Assembly (NCBI RefSeq): GCF_900182735.1
Contig: NZ_FXTU01000003.1
Span: forward strand, 248,001-312,000
DNA: 64,000 nt
DNA from: Laceyella tengchongensis
Lineage (GTDB): Bacteria; Bacillota; Bacilli; Thermoactinomycetales; Thermoactinomycetaceae
Direction of reading: 5' to 3'
Shown here: one piece after another, positions 9,160-18,725 of the stretch
Layout of the letters: each line of letters begins with the position of its first letter
Numbering within the stretch: position 1 is the first letter of the stretch
Made by a program: the position numbers and the translations under genes
Notes under the pieces: generated by a model
Database searches by the model: none
Told to the model about the DNA's origin: nothing
The model's input: the letters and a program-made list of their open reading frames with translations, nothing else

Positions 9160-9591
9160 TTACATTCCTCCTTCCAAAAGGGCAATCAATTCTTCGGCAG
9201 ATTTGGCTTGAATTAATTTCTTCACGTTTTCTTCGTCAGCGCAGATGATAGCGAGATTGGATAGTATCTCCAGATGCTCATCACCCACCGCAGCGATGCC
9301 GATCACCAGATAAGCTGTATTGCCATTTCCGAAATCGACTCCGTCGGGAATTTGCACAATCGAGATGCCAGTGGAGCGAATCCATTGTTTGGCATCGTTT
9401 GTCCCATGAGGAATGGCTACCCCATTTCCAATATAGGTTGTCAGGTCTTCTTCCCGCTCAATCATTTTGCCGATATATTCTTCAGAGACATGATTTTCTT
9501 TAACCAACAGTTTTCCAGCTAACTCAATCGCTTCTCGTTTCGTCTCCACTTTTTGGTTTAAAATGATTTTATCTTTAGATAAGATCCCCAT
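9160..9591 (-). CDS. mtlF: Mannitol-specific PTS EIIA component
   Basis: 143 residues. The cytosolic EIIA receives phosphate from HPr and passes it to the EIIB domain of MtlA. The phospho-histidine lies in GNGVAIPHGTNDAK, and the fold matches the fructose/mannitol EIIA family. The start at 9591 (MGILSKDKIIL) has AAGGAGTGAG 7-8 nt upstream; an in-frame start further left would overlap mtlR. Because MtlA here has no EIIA domain, this separate protein completes the permease. Confidence 0.93.
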   Translation of the reverse strand: MGILSKDKIILNQKVETKREAIELAGKLLVKENHVSEEYIGKMIEREEDLTTYIGNGVAIPHGTNDAKQWIRSTGISIVQIPDGVDFGNGNTAYLVIGIAAVGDEHLEILSNLAIICADEENVKKLIQAKSAEELIALLEGGM

Positions 9592-9596
9592 TAAAC

Positions 9597-11690
9597 TCAC
9601 TCCTTGATGTTCATTTTTTCTGAGCAAAATCGATACAGGTGTTGCACAAAATATTGCCTGATTTGAGACTCATCATGGGATTCAAGAACCCGGTTGGTTT
9701 CCGCTTCAATTAACAATGCGCTGATTTCACTTAAAACGGCTATCACCTCATTCGGGATCGACACCGGACTCAACAATAGAAGAATCTTATCGATCTCAAT
9801 CGTTCCTTCATCCATCGATTTGATTGGAATCGGCTCACTCAGGACATGCATGGTAAAAGAGGGTTGGGTCACCTGATCACTTCGACAGTGAAACAGCCCC
9901 AGTTTGGCGTCAGGGACCCCAAGACCCCCTTGTTTCTCTCTTTCAAGCAGCTGGTGAACAACTGGTTCACTTTGAATAATGACACCTTTGCTCACCAGTG
10001 TTTCACATGCTTTAGAAAGAATTTCTTTTTTGCTCAGGCTTTGATTCTCTATTTGTAATAAACAAAAGTTCTTCATCAAATCAATGGCATGGCCAAGTAA
10101 AGAGTGTAATGATTCAAGTTGTTGCAAGCTATTTGGCTGGGATGTTTGCTGGGTTTTCCCGCTCGTTACAGGTTCATACTCCCTTAAAAACGAATAGATC
10201 TTTTCAATCTCTTTATCTGTCAGCATCGGGCTCACTCTGATATATTCCTCAGGTTTTTTGGATGGAATGGGAATCGTGGATACGATAAAGTCGTATTCAC
10301 TCTCATCGATGTTGTTCAGCTCAAACACCGATACATTCCGTCGCACTTGAATCTCGGGAATGGAGTTTGCCAGACGGCTGGCCAACATTTTCGAAGAACC
10401 AATCCCACTTGCACATACGATCAGTACACGAAAACGCTTTTTGACCCGCGATGCTCTTTCCAAAGAGGAGCCGATATGCATAACCAAATATCCGATTTCT
10501 TCATCTGGCACCTGCAATCGAGGGAAAATTTCTTTCGCTGCTTGCTTAACGATTTGGAATAAATCAGGGTAATCCTTTTTGATGATATCGAGCATCGGAT
10601 TACGAATCTTCATATTTCTCTTCATTCTGTGAATTGCCGGTTCCAGGTGGGTGATGAGATCATGAAGCAATGAACGATCTTCACTTAGATTTACTCCCAC
10701 CTTTTCTTCACAAAAATGAATGAGATTCTTGGCAATCGCAATTAATTCGGCGTTGGCATCTTCCGGCGATCCGATTTGCGAAAGCCTTAGTTTGGCCCCT
10801 CTTAAATGCATGGTGACAAAGCCGATTTCATCCACTGGAATGGGAAGGCCAAAAGAAGATTCTAGTTGCGCCACAATCTGTTTAGCAACTTGATATTCAG
10901 GTGTGCCTTCAAGTTCTTTCAAATAATCGGGATCGATTTTGATTTTCTCTCCTTTGGTTATCCGTTCAATCACCAAAGAAAGATGGATGACAAGTCCAAT
11001 AAAGGCGCTGTCTGCCAAGGGATACGAAAGAAGTTCGCTTATGTTGCGCAATGTGTTTTCGATAGCGATCAGCTTTTCTTTGGGAATCAGGTTGAGCAAT
11101 CTTTCTGATGCAGTATCCGTTGTTGTAACGGGCTTATTTTGAATGTTTTCTTTCAATAGCTCCATGAGTTGCGACTCGTTTAGATTCTCAAAGATCAACG
11201 CGCTGATCGCTTTTCTTTTCGATGCTTCAGCACCAGTGATTTCAATCCCATATCCCCGCCTTCTGACCAATTCAAGATTGAACTGCTTGATCCAATCGTT
11301 GAGATGATCGAGATCATGGCTGATTGTGGCGGGCGTCACTTTTAAATCATAAGCCAACGATATGATTTTCACCGGCTCTTTGGCTTCTAATAGGGTGCAT
11401 AAAATGACGGTTTTTCTTTCTGCTGGCGTGTATTCAATGGGAGTGATCTCGGACAATGCTTGCTTCAGTTCATTCAACTTCTCTTTATTCCCTTGAATGA
11501 TCAGCCCTGTTCCGGCCTTTTTCTTCAGTTTTAATCCATGACTTGTTATCAGCTTCTCCAGCTCATCCAGTTCCCGGTGAACCGTACGGGAACTGACTTG
11601 CACTTCTTCCGCGATTTTCCCGATCGTCACACCATCAAGCTCTCTTAGCAAGATTTCAAGAATATGGCGCTGTCTAGAGGAAATATTCAT
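9597..11690 (-). CDS. mtlR: MtlR, PTS-regulated transcriptional activator of the mannitol operon
   Basis: 697 residues with the full MtlR layout. Two N-terminal helix-turn-helix segments (VTIGKIAEEVQVSSRTVHREL and a second at about 90-145) come first. Two PRD domains lie at about 200-410. An EIIB-like domain contains the cysteine motif VLIVCASGIGSSKM, and an EIIA-like domain ends the protein (about 555-697). In Bacillus and Geobacillus MtlR is activated by HPr-dependent PRD phosphorylation and inhibited through its EIIB/EIIA domains when mannitol is absent. It sits inside the operon between mtlA and mtlF and should activate the promoter upstream of mtlA. Confidence 0.94.
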   Translation of the reverse strand: MNISSRQRHILEILLRELDGVTIGKIAEEVQVSSRTVHRELDELEKLITSHGLKLKKKAGTGLIIQGNKEKLNELKQALSEITPIEYTPAERKTVILCTLLEAKEPVKIISLAYDLKVTPATISHDLDHLNDWIKQFNLELVRRRGYGIEITGAEASKRKAISALIFENLNESQLMELLKENIQNKPVTTTDTASERLLNLIPKEKLIAIENTLRNISELLSYPLADSAFIGLVIHLSLVIERITKGEKIKIDPDYLKELEGTPEYQVAKQIVAQLESSFGLPIPVDEIGFVTMHLRGAKLRLSQIGSPEDANAELIAIAKNLIHFCEEKVGVNLSEDRSLLHDLITHLEPAIHRMKRNMKIRNPMLDIIKKDYPDLFQIVKQAAKEIFPRLQVPDEEIGYLVMHIGSSLERASRVKKRFRVLIVCASGIGSSKMLASRLANSIPEIQVRRNVSVFELNNIDESEYDFIVSTIPIPSKKPEEYIRVSPMLTDKEIEKIYSFLREYEPVTSGKTQQTSQPNSLQQLESLHSLLGHAIDLMKNFCLLQIENQSLSKKEILSKACETLVSKGVIIQSEPVVHQLLEREKQGGLGVPDAKLGLFHCRSDQVTQPSFTMHVLSEPIPIKSMDEGTIEIDKILLLLSPVSIPNEVIAVLSEISALLIEAETNRVLESHDESQIRQYFVQHLYRFCSEKMNIKE

Positions 11691-11745
11691 AATCCCTTAC
11701 CCCGATTTATACAAAGAGATAAATTACTGGCATGATGCAAGTGTT

Positions 11746-13182
11746 TTATCCTTTATTTTGCTCACTAAGCCGTTTGGTCAATTCATCATACTTCGGGTTA
11801 TTTAAGAAATTATCGACCGAGATGTGCTCAGCATGTGGAGCTTTGGCTTTGGCGCGATCGGTTAACGTCATTTGCGTTACCACAATATCTGCATCTTCCG
11901 GAATATCATTAATAGCAGTATTCGTCACTTCCACAGAGACATTGGCGTCCTTGAATTTTTTTCGCAGAATAGAAGCTCCCATCGCACTCGAGCCCATTCC
12001 CGCATCACAAGCAAACACAACTTTTTTAACTGAAGCACTTTCTTTCTGTTGCACAGCATTCTGTTCCACAACTTCACTTTTCTTGCCTTTCAGTTCTTGC
12101 ATCTTTTCAGCGGCTTTAGCAAAATCCTCTTCATCGGCGCCCGACTTGGATTTCAGGAACACAGCGGCAACAAGGAAGGAAACAACCGTGCTCACAGCAA
12201 TACCAGCCAATACCGCAAGGAGACCACCTTTAGGAGCCAGCGCGATCAAGGCAAAGATACTTCCGGGAGATGGTACAGCAACCAGGCCCGCATCCAACAG
12301 TTGGAAAATGAACACACCACTCATACCACCGGCGATTACCGACAGGATTAAGCGAGGGTTCATCAGGATATACGGAAAATAAATCTCGTGAATACCACCC
12401 AAGAAGTGAATGATGGCAGCTCCTGGAGCTGATTGTTTCACAGAGCCTTTACCGAATAACCAGTAGGCCAGCAAAATCCCCAAACCAGGTCCTGGATTCG
12501 GTTCAAGCAAGAAAAAGATGGACTTGCCAATTTCTGATGCCTCTTTTAGCCCCAAAGGACTCAGTACGCCATGGTTAATCGCGTTATTGAGGAACAATAC
12601 TTTTGCTGGTTCGATAAAAATACTGGCCAAAGGCAGCAACCCAGCATGGACGATCCATTCCACACCAGCCCCCAGCAATTGGGTTGAAGTAGCCACTACA
12701 GGCCCGATAGCAACATAACCCAGAATGGTTAATATCGCACCGATAATTCCCGCCACGAAGTTATTAACCAGCATTTCAAAACCTGCGGGAATTTTCCCTT
12801 TGAACAACCCATCAACCAGCTTGATCACGACGCCACCCAGCGGGCCCATGATCATTGCGCCCAAAAACATCGGAATATCCGTACCGATGATAATCCCCAT
12901 CGTAGCTAGGGCCCCCATTACACCGCCACGAACGTCGTAAACCATTTTTCCGCCCGTGTAACCGATGAGCAGCGGCAACAAATATTTGATGGTCGGCCCA
13001 ACCAGCTCGGCCAATTTTTCATTGGGAATCCATCCCGTTGGAATAAATAACGCAGTAATCAGTCCCCATGCGATAAATGCCCCAATGTTAGGCATTACCA
13101 TTCCGCTTAAAAACCTACCAAATTTTTGTATGCTGACACGAATGTTTGTGTTGTTTTCAGCCTGTTTTACAGATTCACCCAT
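11746..13182 (-). CDS. mtlA: Mannitol-specific PTS EIICB permease
   Basis: 478 residues. The N-terminal two thirds is a membrane EIIC domain (starts FGRFLSGMVMPNIGAFIAWG; GGIHEIYFPYILMNP is the typical EIIC loop). A linker near 345-380 precedes the cytosolic EIIB domain with its phospho-cysteine in VVFACDAGMGSSAMGAS. It takes up mannitol and releases mannitol 1-phosphate. No EIIA domain is fused; MtlF supplies it. It is the first gene of the operon, with 55 bp to mtlR. Confidence 0.96.
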   Translation of the reverse strand: MGESVKQAENNTNIRVSIQKFGRFLSGMVMPNIGAFIAWGLITALFIPTGWIPNEKLAELVGPTIKYLLPLLIGYTGGKMVYDVRGGVMGALATMGIIIGTDIPMFLGAMIMGPLGGVVIKLVDGLFKGKIPAGFEMLVNNFVAGIIGAILTILGYVAIGPVVATSTQLLGAGVEWIVHAGLLPLASIFIEPAKVLFLNNAINHGVLSPLGLKEASEIGKSIFFLLEPNPGPGLGILLAYWLFGKGSVKQSAPGAAIIHFLGGIHEIYFPYILMNPRLILSVIAGGMSGVFIFQLLDAGLVAVPSPGSIFALIALAPKGGLLAVLAGIAVSTVVSFLVAAVFLKSKSGADEEDFAKAAEKMQELKGKKSEVVEQNAVQQKESASVKKVVFACDAGMGSSAMGASILRKKFKDANVSVEVTNTAINDIPEDADIVVTQMTLTDRAKAKAPHAEHISVDNFLNNPKYDELTKRLSEQNKG

Positions 13183-13234
13183 AACCTATCTCCTTTCTAA
13201 CTTTAAATAATGTAATCATTATTCCCTTGTCCAT

Positions 13235-13263
13235 ATAGTAAAGCGGTTCCATGCCTACTTCAA
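13235..13263 (-). promoter_or_regulatory. Possible promoter of the mtl operon
   Basis: On the minus strand TTGAAG, 17 bp, TACTAT precedes mtlA by about 50 bp. The -35 is weak, as expected for an activator-dependent promoter. An alternative lies further upstream (TTGTCA near 13308). Confidence 0.35.
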
Positions 13264-13450
13264 CAAAATGAAAACATAACTTCGTCATCCTCATTGTTGA
13301 CAAAAATAAAATGACGCTCATTTTTAATCCATTTCTTCCAATGTCGAATGCTTGAATCAAGAGTTAGGAAGTGCGATGAAATACTCCACTGACCACTTGT
13401 ATCAACAGGCATATGTTACCCAAAAGTGCCAATTACATTTCCAAAAGCAA

Positions 13451-13479
13451 CACCCTCGGCTCTTGAATTACCGAGGGTG
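13451..13479. terminator. Hairpin upstream of mtl operon
   Basis: CACCCTCGG and CCGAGGGTG form a 9-bp stem, followed by CTAATTT on the plus strand and TTGCTTTTGG on the minus strand. It could end a lost gene on either side. Confidence 0.5.
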
Positions 13480-13676
13480 CTAATTTGCGTTATGTAATTA
13501 TTTAGGCCTATTGTTGTGTGAAAAGGGATGTCGGACGGTGTTGCAAAGGAGCGAGATTGTTAAAAGCTGGTAACCGTATAAGTGCAGAACTTTGCATCAC
13601 CCAAAACCAAAATCTCTTTATCAAAATAATATATGATTTACCTTATAAGCCGTTAAATATAAACTTTCAATCTAGA

Positions 13677-13904
13677 TTACGATGCAATAAATTCAAATCT
13701 ACCATAAGTATAACCTTTAATTTCCACATACTCATCCATTGAGTTCAAAACTTCATCAATGATCATATGTCCCTTCTACCCGAATTGATTGCCCGGGATA
13801 CAATATTTTACATGCGCCGCTCCTTTATCATAAAAAATTACTTCAACTAAATGGCCTAAGAAATTAGGCCAACACCCTACATGATTAACTTCAACGAGGA
13901 TTAA
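13677..13904 (-). pseudogene. Two short remnants, unrecognised
   Basis: On the minus strand a 42-codon open stretch ends in KYCIPGNQFG-stop at 13776; it reads HVGCWPNFLGHLVEV in its middle but lacks a start. Ten bases later an ATG at 13766 begins MIIDEVLNSMDEYVEIKGY and stops after 29 codons. Both read like real protein ends rather than random sequence. The layout resembles a tiny toxin-tail/immunity pair, but I cannot name either. The surrounding sequence is AT-rich with scattered stops. Confidence 0.35.
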
Positions 13905-13989
13905 CTATAATTTATTAATATTAAAACTAATTTCCACGAATCTCTTTCTATAGACAATTGAAAATCCGGTTTACCTCGTTCTATTACAA

Positions 13990-14462
13990 TCATTTACCTA
14001 CAGCACTTTGTATAGCCCTAAGCCATTCTTGTTCCCACCATGGCCCTGTGGCATCCATTACATAAATAGTTTTCTCTACAATTAATGAAAACAGCCATCG
14101 CATTCTAGACGATGACCGCCTATTTTCATCCATTTGGGAGCCTGTACCCAGATCAGGCCCTTCCTTTCTTTTAGATGCGCATTCTGCACACTCTTGTCAT
14201 CTGTGTAAAAATGAGTAAATAACGTATTATATTTATCTCGTTTTTCCGCTTCCCACTCAAATATGACATCCTTTTCCTCAGATAACAATTTATTGTTAAA
14301 CCCCTTTGTTTCTGAGCCAAGAAGTTGCTTGACTAATTGGTAAATAGATGCTTGTGAAGTAAAAAGCTATCCCACATCGGGCAGTTTTGTATTACATATA
14401 TGTAAGATAGAGGTATCAATAAAACATTTGATGTCATCTGCATTATCTAACATAATATGCAC
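13990..14462 (-). pseudogene. Decayed gene of unknown family
   Basis: A nearly continuous minus-strand frame runs from about 14462 (HIMLDNADDIKCFIDTSIL), crosses one in-frame TAG near 14372 and continues SIYQLVKQLLGSETKGFNN and DVIFEWEAEKRDKY. A frameshift near 14180 then moves to another frame that ends MDATGPWWEQEWLRAIQSAV and a stop at 13990. One nonsense and one frameshift lesion, with plausible protein text on both sides, mark a pseudogene of about 155 codons. The family is not recognised. Confidence 0.5.
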
Positions 14463-14678
14463 ACGTGGCTGTGTCCCACTCTGGAATCATAACTACCAAA
14501 TAACCGTTTTTCAGGCGAGATGCGATTAATTATGTGGTTTTTGAATCCAGTGCGCGATACCAATATCGGAGAAGCCCTTTTAAAGTTGTCGCCCGCATCT
14601 CTACCTTCGTTTGATCCGTTCCAGTCAAAAACGTTGGCGTAATTATACGAAATGTACTTTCACATGCGGAATTTCCAA
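14462..14678 (-). pseudogene. Relic of cmr1 (type III-B RAMP protein)
   Basis: The minus strand reads RIITPTFLTGTDQTKVEMRA, then TTLKGLLRYWYRALDSK. This is the hallmark N-terminus of Cmr1: a TPTFL strand, an acidic/RP-like stretch, then KGLLRYWYRAL. After a frameshift it continues RISPEKRLFGSYDSRVG, matching the next Cmr1 block (E-rlFGs-ds). The probable start is TTG at 14678 (LEIPHVKVHF), with AAAGGAGAG upstream and a one-base frameshift after about 10 codons. Only about 70 codons remain. No other cmr gene is readable nearby. Confidence 0.7.
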
Positions 14679-14806
14679 CAAGGGAATAACGCTCTCCTTT
14701 TGTAATTCATGTTATTAAAAGTAATTATCTTATTTATTCTTCAACTGTTTCAATACCCGTCTTTCATTATGCGCTTTTGTACAAACTATTCTGCTTACCT
14801 TAAAAA

Positions 14807-14831
14807 AGAATCTCTCGAAAAAAGAGGTTCT
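14807..14831 (-). terminator. Minus-strand terminator
   Basis: Read on the minus strand, AGAACCTCT and AGAGATTCT pair (one G-U) and are followed by TTTTT. It lies upstream of the cmr1 relic and would have ended a transcript from the right. Confidence 0.5.
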
Positions 14832-15108
14832 CCTCGTTTCGGCCAAGGGTCTAATCACAAAATGAATTCAATGTAATATCAAAACAATCTCTACGATGAC
14901 AACATATCATCTATCACTCTTTTAGTTACGACATCTAATCAATTGCTCTATGGTTTCGACTAAACCCACTCAGTTAATAGCATTTTCATTCTTCTTCGGC
15001 TTAATATTGAAATTATTTTTCTTTTGTGATATTAGCTGAGCCTTAGTATGAAGACAAGACTTCTCAATGAATATAAAATACTAATTGAATATTAATCAGG
15101 AGGTTGAT

Positions 15109-15786
15109 TTGATTTTGAAACAACTATTAAAAACACTTGTTGTTGTTCTAGTCTTGGGCTTAGTGTTAACGCCAAGTACTACATTTGGAAGTTCTAGTGA
15201 ATTAAATGAAAAAATCGAGTTGGCTACATTTATAAAAAACAACGAAAAAAAAATTAGAGAGCGAATGGATCATCTTAAAATTAAAAAAAATATCCAAAAC
15301 AAATTAATTGATAAGATGAAGAGCGGTGAATTGCCAGACTCAGAAAAGCCTCATGACATAGAAATAGATATAAAACCTAATGAAATAAAATCAATTACCT
15401 ATCCAGATGGTTCAGTAGAAACATTTTCTTTTATCGATGTTAATGAGGGCGCTTTAGAAAAATGCGGATCAGGATATTGCACCTATGATAGAACAGTTGC
15501 AAGAGAGGGTCTACTGACTAGTGGAAAATTTAAATGTAGATATACAAATGTTCAAAAGGCTTATGATAAAATAGATAGTGTGTGGGACCCTTATGTAAGC
15601 GGAAAAGGCGGCGTTGCCACGCGGACAGATTTTGGCATTAAGAAAAAAAGAGAGGATAGCTCTAGTTGGGCAAGAGCTATACTTGAATGGAAGTTTGATG
15701 CAGTCGGTGGTACAGGTAGCATTACACATCTTTTAAGGATATTTGTAGGTGGAGATACCTATAAGATTTCTTACCAAAATGGTTAA
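15109..15786 (+). CDS. Secreted protein of unknown function
   Basis: About 225 residues. A classical signal peptide is visible (KQLLKTLVVVLVLGLVLTPS, then TTFGSS). A charged region follows (NNEKKIRERMDHLKIKKNI), then a C-terminal beta-rich domain containing the motif CGSGYCTYDR and one further cysteine (FKCRYTN). The start is uncertain: AGGAGG at 15098-15103 favours TTG at 15109 or 15115 over the TTG at 15085. It is the only clearly intact gene in a decayed stretch and is AT-rich compared with the housekeeping genes. I do not recognise the family. Confidence 0.8.
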   Translation: MILKQLLKTLVVVLVLGLVLTPSTTFGSSSELNEKIELATFIKNNEKKIRERMDHLKIKKNIQNKLIDKMKSGELPDSEKPHDIEIDIKPNEIKSITYPDGSVETFSFIDVNEGALEKCGSGYCTYDRTVAREGLLTSGKFKCRYTNVQKAYDKIDSVWDPYVSGKGGVATRTDFGIKKKREDSSSWARAILEWKFDAVGGTGSITHLLRIFVGGDTYKISYQNG

Positions 15787-15813
15787 TGAGTCTTTTGAAG
15801 TGAGTTGAACTTA

Positions 15814-15903
15814 ATGACACTAAATGAATTGACTTTAATGTTGTTTGTAATCGGTTTTTTTACAGTTATCTATTTGGTTTATAGAAAAACAAAGAATAAA
15901 TAA
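15814..15903 (+). CDS. 29-residue single-pass membrane peptide
   Basis: MTLNELTLMLFVIGFFTVIY followed by LVYRKTKNK: one transmembrane helix and a basic tail. It follows the secreted protein by 27 bp and is followed at once by a strong terminator, so the two look like one transcript. The ribosome site is weak (GAAGTGAG about 12 nt upstream). It could be a companion of the secreted protein; no homologue is recalled. Confidence 0.5.
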   Translation: MTLNELTLMLFVIGFFTVIYLVYRKTKNK

Positions 15904-15912
15904 TGACTGTTT

Positions 15913-15941
15913 GAGGAATCCTATTAAGATTCCTCTTTTTT
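15913..15941 (+). terminator. Rho-independent terminator
   Basis: GAGGAATC, a 7-nt loop, GATTCCTC and TTTTTT. It closes the secreted protein / small membrane peptide unit. Confidence 0.85.
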
Positions 15942-16040
15942 CATTATAATCGTCGCAACAAGTCTATCTCTTTAACCATTATATATTCAACATTCCATCC
16001 ATCCTAACCCAGCCTTTATCTGGTGAATTAGGTGAACCAA

Positions 16041-16490
16041 ATGAGCAACTCGAAAATTGAAGAGACCGTAATAATCATCCATAGACTGATCATAGAAGGG
16101 AAATATGTAACCAGGCTGCGATTGCTAGCTTAACGCGTATTTTCCGAAGAATTCGGAATAAGGCCCTACAATTCAAACAGCGCTCATTCACCTTCAATTA
16201 GACAATCTCATTGATTATTGTGCATCGCAGCGAAATTTTTGTCCGCACCCTTGCACCCAAGAGGTAGCAGAACCGTAAAAACAATGGACTTGATTTGCAT
16301 CAAGTCGGTTCTTTCATCCATTCCATGCGTGCGTCTGGTCGAGATGTCCTCATTCACTATCTGGAACCTTCCTCTATCTGCCCTGCTGACGAAGAAATTG
16401 GGGCAAAGCTCAACATACCGAAAAAGCAGCGATCACGACAAAATAAATCATGTTTGAATACTACCACATTATCGCCAGCGCTTTATTACA
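16041..16490 (+). pseudogene. Relic of a GntR-family regulator with UTRA domain
   Basis: Three plus-strand frames together spell a HutC/FarR-type regulator. The wHTH start is IIHRLIIEGKYVTRLRLL, then RVFSEEFGIRPYNSNSAHS (compare the usual FSEEFGVSRYTVRQAL). A wing end reads FVRTLAPKR. The start of the UTRA domain is SFIHSMRASGRDVLIHYLEP then ICPADEEIGAKLNIPKKQR. At least three frameshifts or stops separate the pieces, and the C-terminal half of the UTRA domain is missing. The regulated gene is not identifiable. Confidence 0.6.
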
Positions 16491-16499
16491 TGGCAATAA

Positions 16500-17814
16500 T
16501 CGTATGAAAGTGATAATCAACGTAATGACCCAGAAGGTAAGAAAGGGAAATTGAGTTTTAGCTGTTTGTGATACATTTCAGTGAACCGTTTGCGCTCTGG
16601 TACATCATCTCTTCCTTACACTCGGTAAAGTTATTTGGAATCCTATCCATCGCCATATCGGTAACATTCCTTGCCATTCATAGTTTCCTACAGCAAAACG
16701 CGATAAGCAAATGATTTCTTAGCCAAAGTAGACAAAAAACATGAGAAAGTGAGCATGTCTACTTGAGCCATTTGTGACGCATTGAAGTAAATACACATTT
16801 GTCTTCTTATTACTTCCCTCTTAGGAAGTTTCTTTAATGCCATCAAATCGAATGAACACCTTTTTAAAACACACAAAATAGAAATCATATCCCTTTGGTA
16901 ATCTAAATGTGAAATAAGGTATGATGAATGCAAGTTTGTTAAAGCAGTAATGGAAATACATGGTTGTTAGGTCTCGTTTTGATTGTCTGGTTGATGGTTA
17001 GAATGACCCTCATTCTTAAATGGCTAATCAATGGACCTTGGAGTGAATTCTAGCGAAATCAGAAAACGAGTCCCTAAGTCGATGCTTTGTTTGCGAATGC
17101 AATCATTGGGTTCATGACGGTAAAGCATTAGCAACCTACATGATCAACCGGCAGAAGATCATGGTGATGGCCAAAATGATAATGATGAGACGCAGAAGCT
17201 AATGATGAAGCAGTTGGAAATTCAGGAGCAGCAAGCGAGGAGTACACTGAGAGATCATGTGTATTAGTAGAGGGTAAAGTTTTACATGTATAGGTTAGAT
17301 AATATGGACAAAGTTTTATATGATTTTGCATATTGTATGGAATTATAAAAAATATGTTACTTATGATGAACAAACATAAGAACTAAGAAAACACCTCATA
17401 TCATTTATAAAACCATGATAAAGAAATATCCTATTGCTTCAAAGCGAGTACAAGACATATTATTTTTTTCATATACGACTGTAAAAATGCCAGTATAGCT
17501 TTATCTCAATATCTGGATAAAGATACTCAATACATCGATCATATTGAACAGATCCATGATTACAAATTAACATTGAAAGAAGACGAAGAAATCATCCGAG
17601 ATATGAATTAAATCTACAACAATAAAAAATTATTACTTGACGAAAACATTAACAGGGAGGCTAGAAAGCCCATCAAATTTTCTCATCTTTGCCAGTGATC
17701 AACACTCTCTCCTCCAATGCTTTGGGGTACTTTATTATGGTTTCTTTCGTTCAGGGATAACCAATAAACAGAACAATGCCCTATCTGGTGAGAAAAAGAT
17801 AATTTTATTGTTAT
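16500..17814. other. 1.3-kb stretch without an intact gene
   Basis: AT-rich sequence with no supported gene. Two short stretches look like ends of lost proteins on the plus strand: one ends in ETQKLMMKQLEIQEQQARST near 17250, and one reads ALSQYLDKDTQYIDHIEQIH then EDEEIIRDMN with a stop near 17610. Neither has a start codon with a ribosome site, and I do not recognise them. Confidence 0.5.
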
Positions 17815-18208
17815 TTATTCCCACTCCTGATCTTCAGTAAGTTTTCCTGTTTCAAAAAAGTGTTTCACTGCTTTAATCATATCCTTATACTCAACAAGAT
17901 ATCGTTTGGGTATATCCGTGCCTACCTTTTGCACAGTAATGTTTATGTACTCTTCATCCATCTCTGGAAGAATTAACCAGTTCTTCACTGTAACCATCAT
18001 CATAATAGGATAAATAATATAGTCTCACTCCGTTGTATTCGTCTCCCCCTGCAACCATCAAATCTCCAGCCTGATCGGATAATAAAGAAGTATTATCAAG
18101 GTTGTATCCATCCAATTGATCCAAGATGGAATGAACCTGATCCCAACTTGGATTTGACATAACTTCTTTTTCTCCTGGCTTTAAAATGCAAAGCTTCCAT
18201 TGATTCAT
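17815..18208 (-). pseudogene. Imm1-like immunity protein gene with a frameshift
   Basis: Two overlapping minus-strand frames form one protein. The first (start 18208, MNQWKLCILKPGEKE) carries SWDQVHSILDQLDGYNLDN, then DLMVAGGDEYNGVRLYYLSY. The second continues NWLILPEMDEEYINITVQKV and ends KAVKHFFETGKLTEDQEWE. The switch falls near 17960-17990 and needs a one-base indel. The order (W..v..iL..LdG, then a GG motif, then Y.v.y) resembles the Imm1 family that neutralises secreted nuclease or deaminase toxins. No toxin gene is next to it. The fit is from memory; it may be another small immunity family. Confidence 0.5.
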
Positions 18209-18553
18209 ATTTACACCCCTTTATTACTGAAGATTACGATCATTTTACATACTGATCCCCTCTACCTTTTAAATAATGAGCAACCATGTTTTAACTGACT
18301 TCCAGTCATCATCGTCATCATCCAGATGCTGTATGGGAATATGCATTCTTCTTCGTTCCAATGGTATTAGCTACCATCGATTCATTGACTTTACGGTAAA
18401 AGAAACAAATGGAGGTGGCTCGTTTCCCTCCGTAAAAAAGAACCATTTGGCAAATTGCATAAATATGGTCTTTAACACTAAACCGTGCATACAAATCAAT
18501 CATTTACAACATTATGAGAGTTAGATGATCGCTATCCTACCTAAATAAATTTT

Positions 18554-18590
18554 AAAAGGGCTTATGGTCTGATACCAAGAGCCCTTTTTT
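18554..18590 (+). terminator. Terminator left of CRISPR array 2
   Basis: AAAAGGGCTT.ATGGT pairs with ATACCAAGAGCCCTTTTTT, a long interrupted stem ending in T6. Its loop region is very similar to the hairpin at 28614-28649. The rest of 18209-18725 holds nothing recognisable. Confidence 0.7.
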
Positions 18591-18725
18591 GTGTTGATGC
18601 CCTATTTTCGAATCCTTTCTCAGCTAATTGATCATGTTGACCACTTAACTCTTTCCTCTCCCTTTGTATGGTTTGCTTCAAAACATCAATTATTTACCCT
18701 TCAGCCGTCGCCACAGATAGCGCCA

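Noticed and set aside
12049..12351. Plus-strand frames over mtlA and many others opposite strong genes
   Set aside because: Shadows of well-supported genes on the other strand, without ribosome sites.
14082..14288. 68-codon minus-strand frame as a separate gene
   Set aside because: Its frame continues upstream through one stop and shifts downstream, so it is part of the larger decayed gene at 13990-14462.
16680..16933. 81-codon minus-strand frame
   Set aside because: No ribosome site, low-complexity composition and no recognisable motif.
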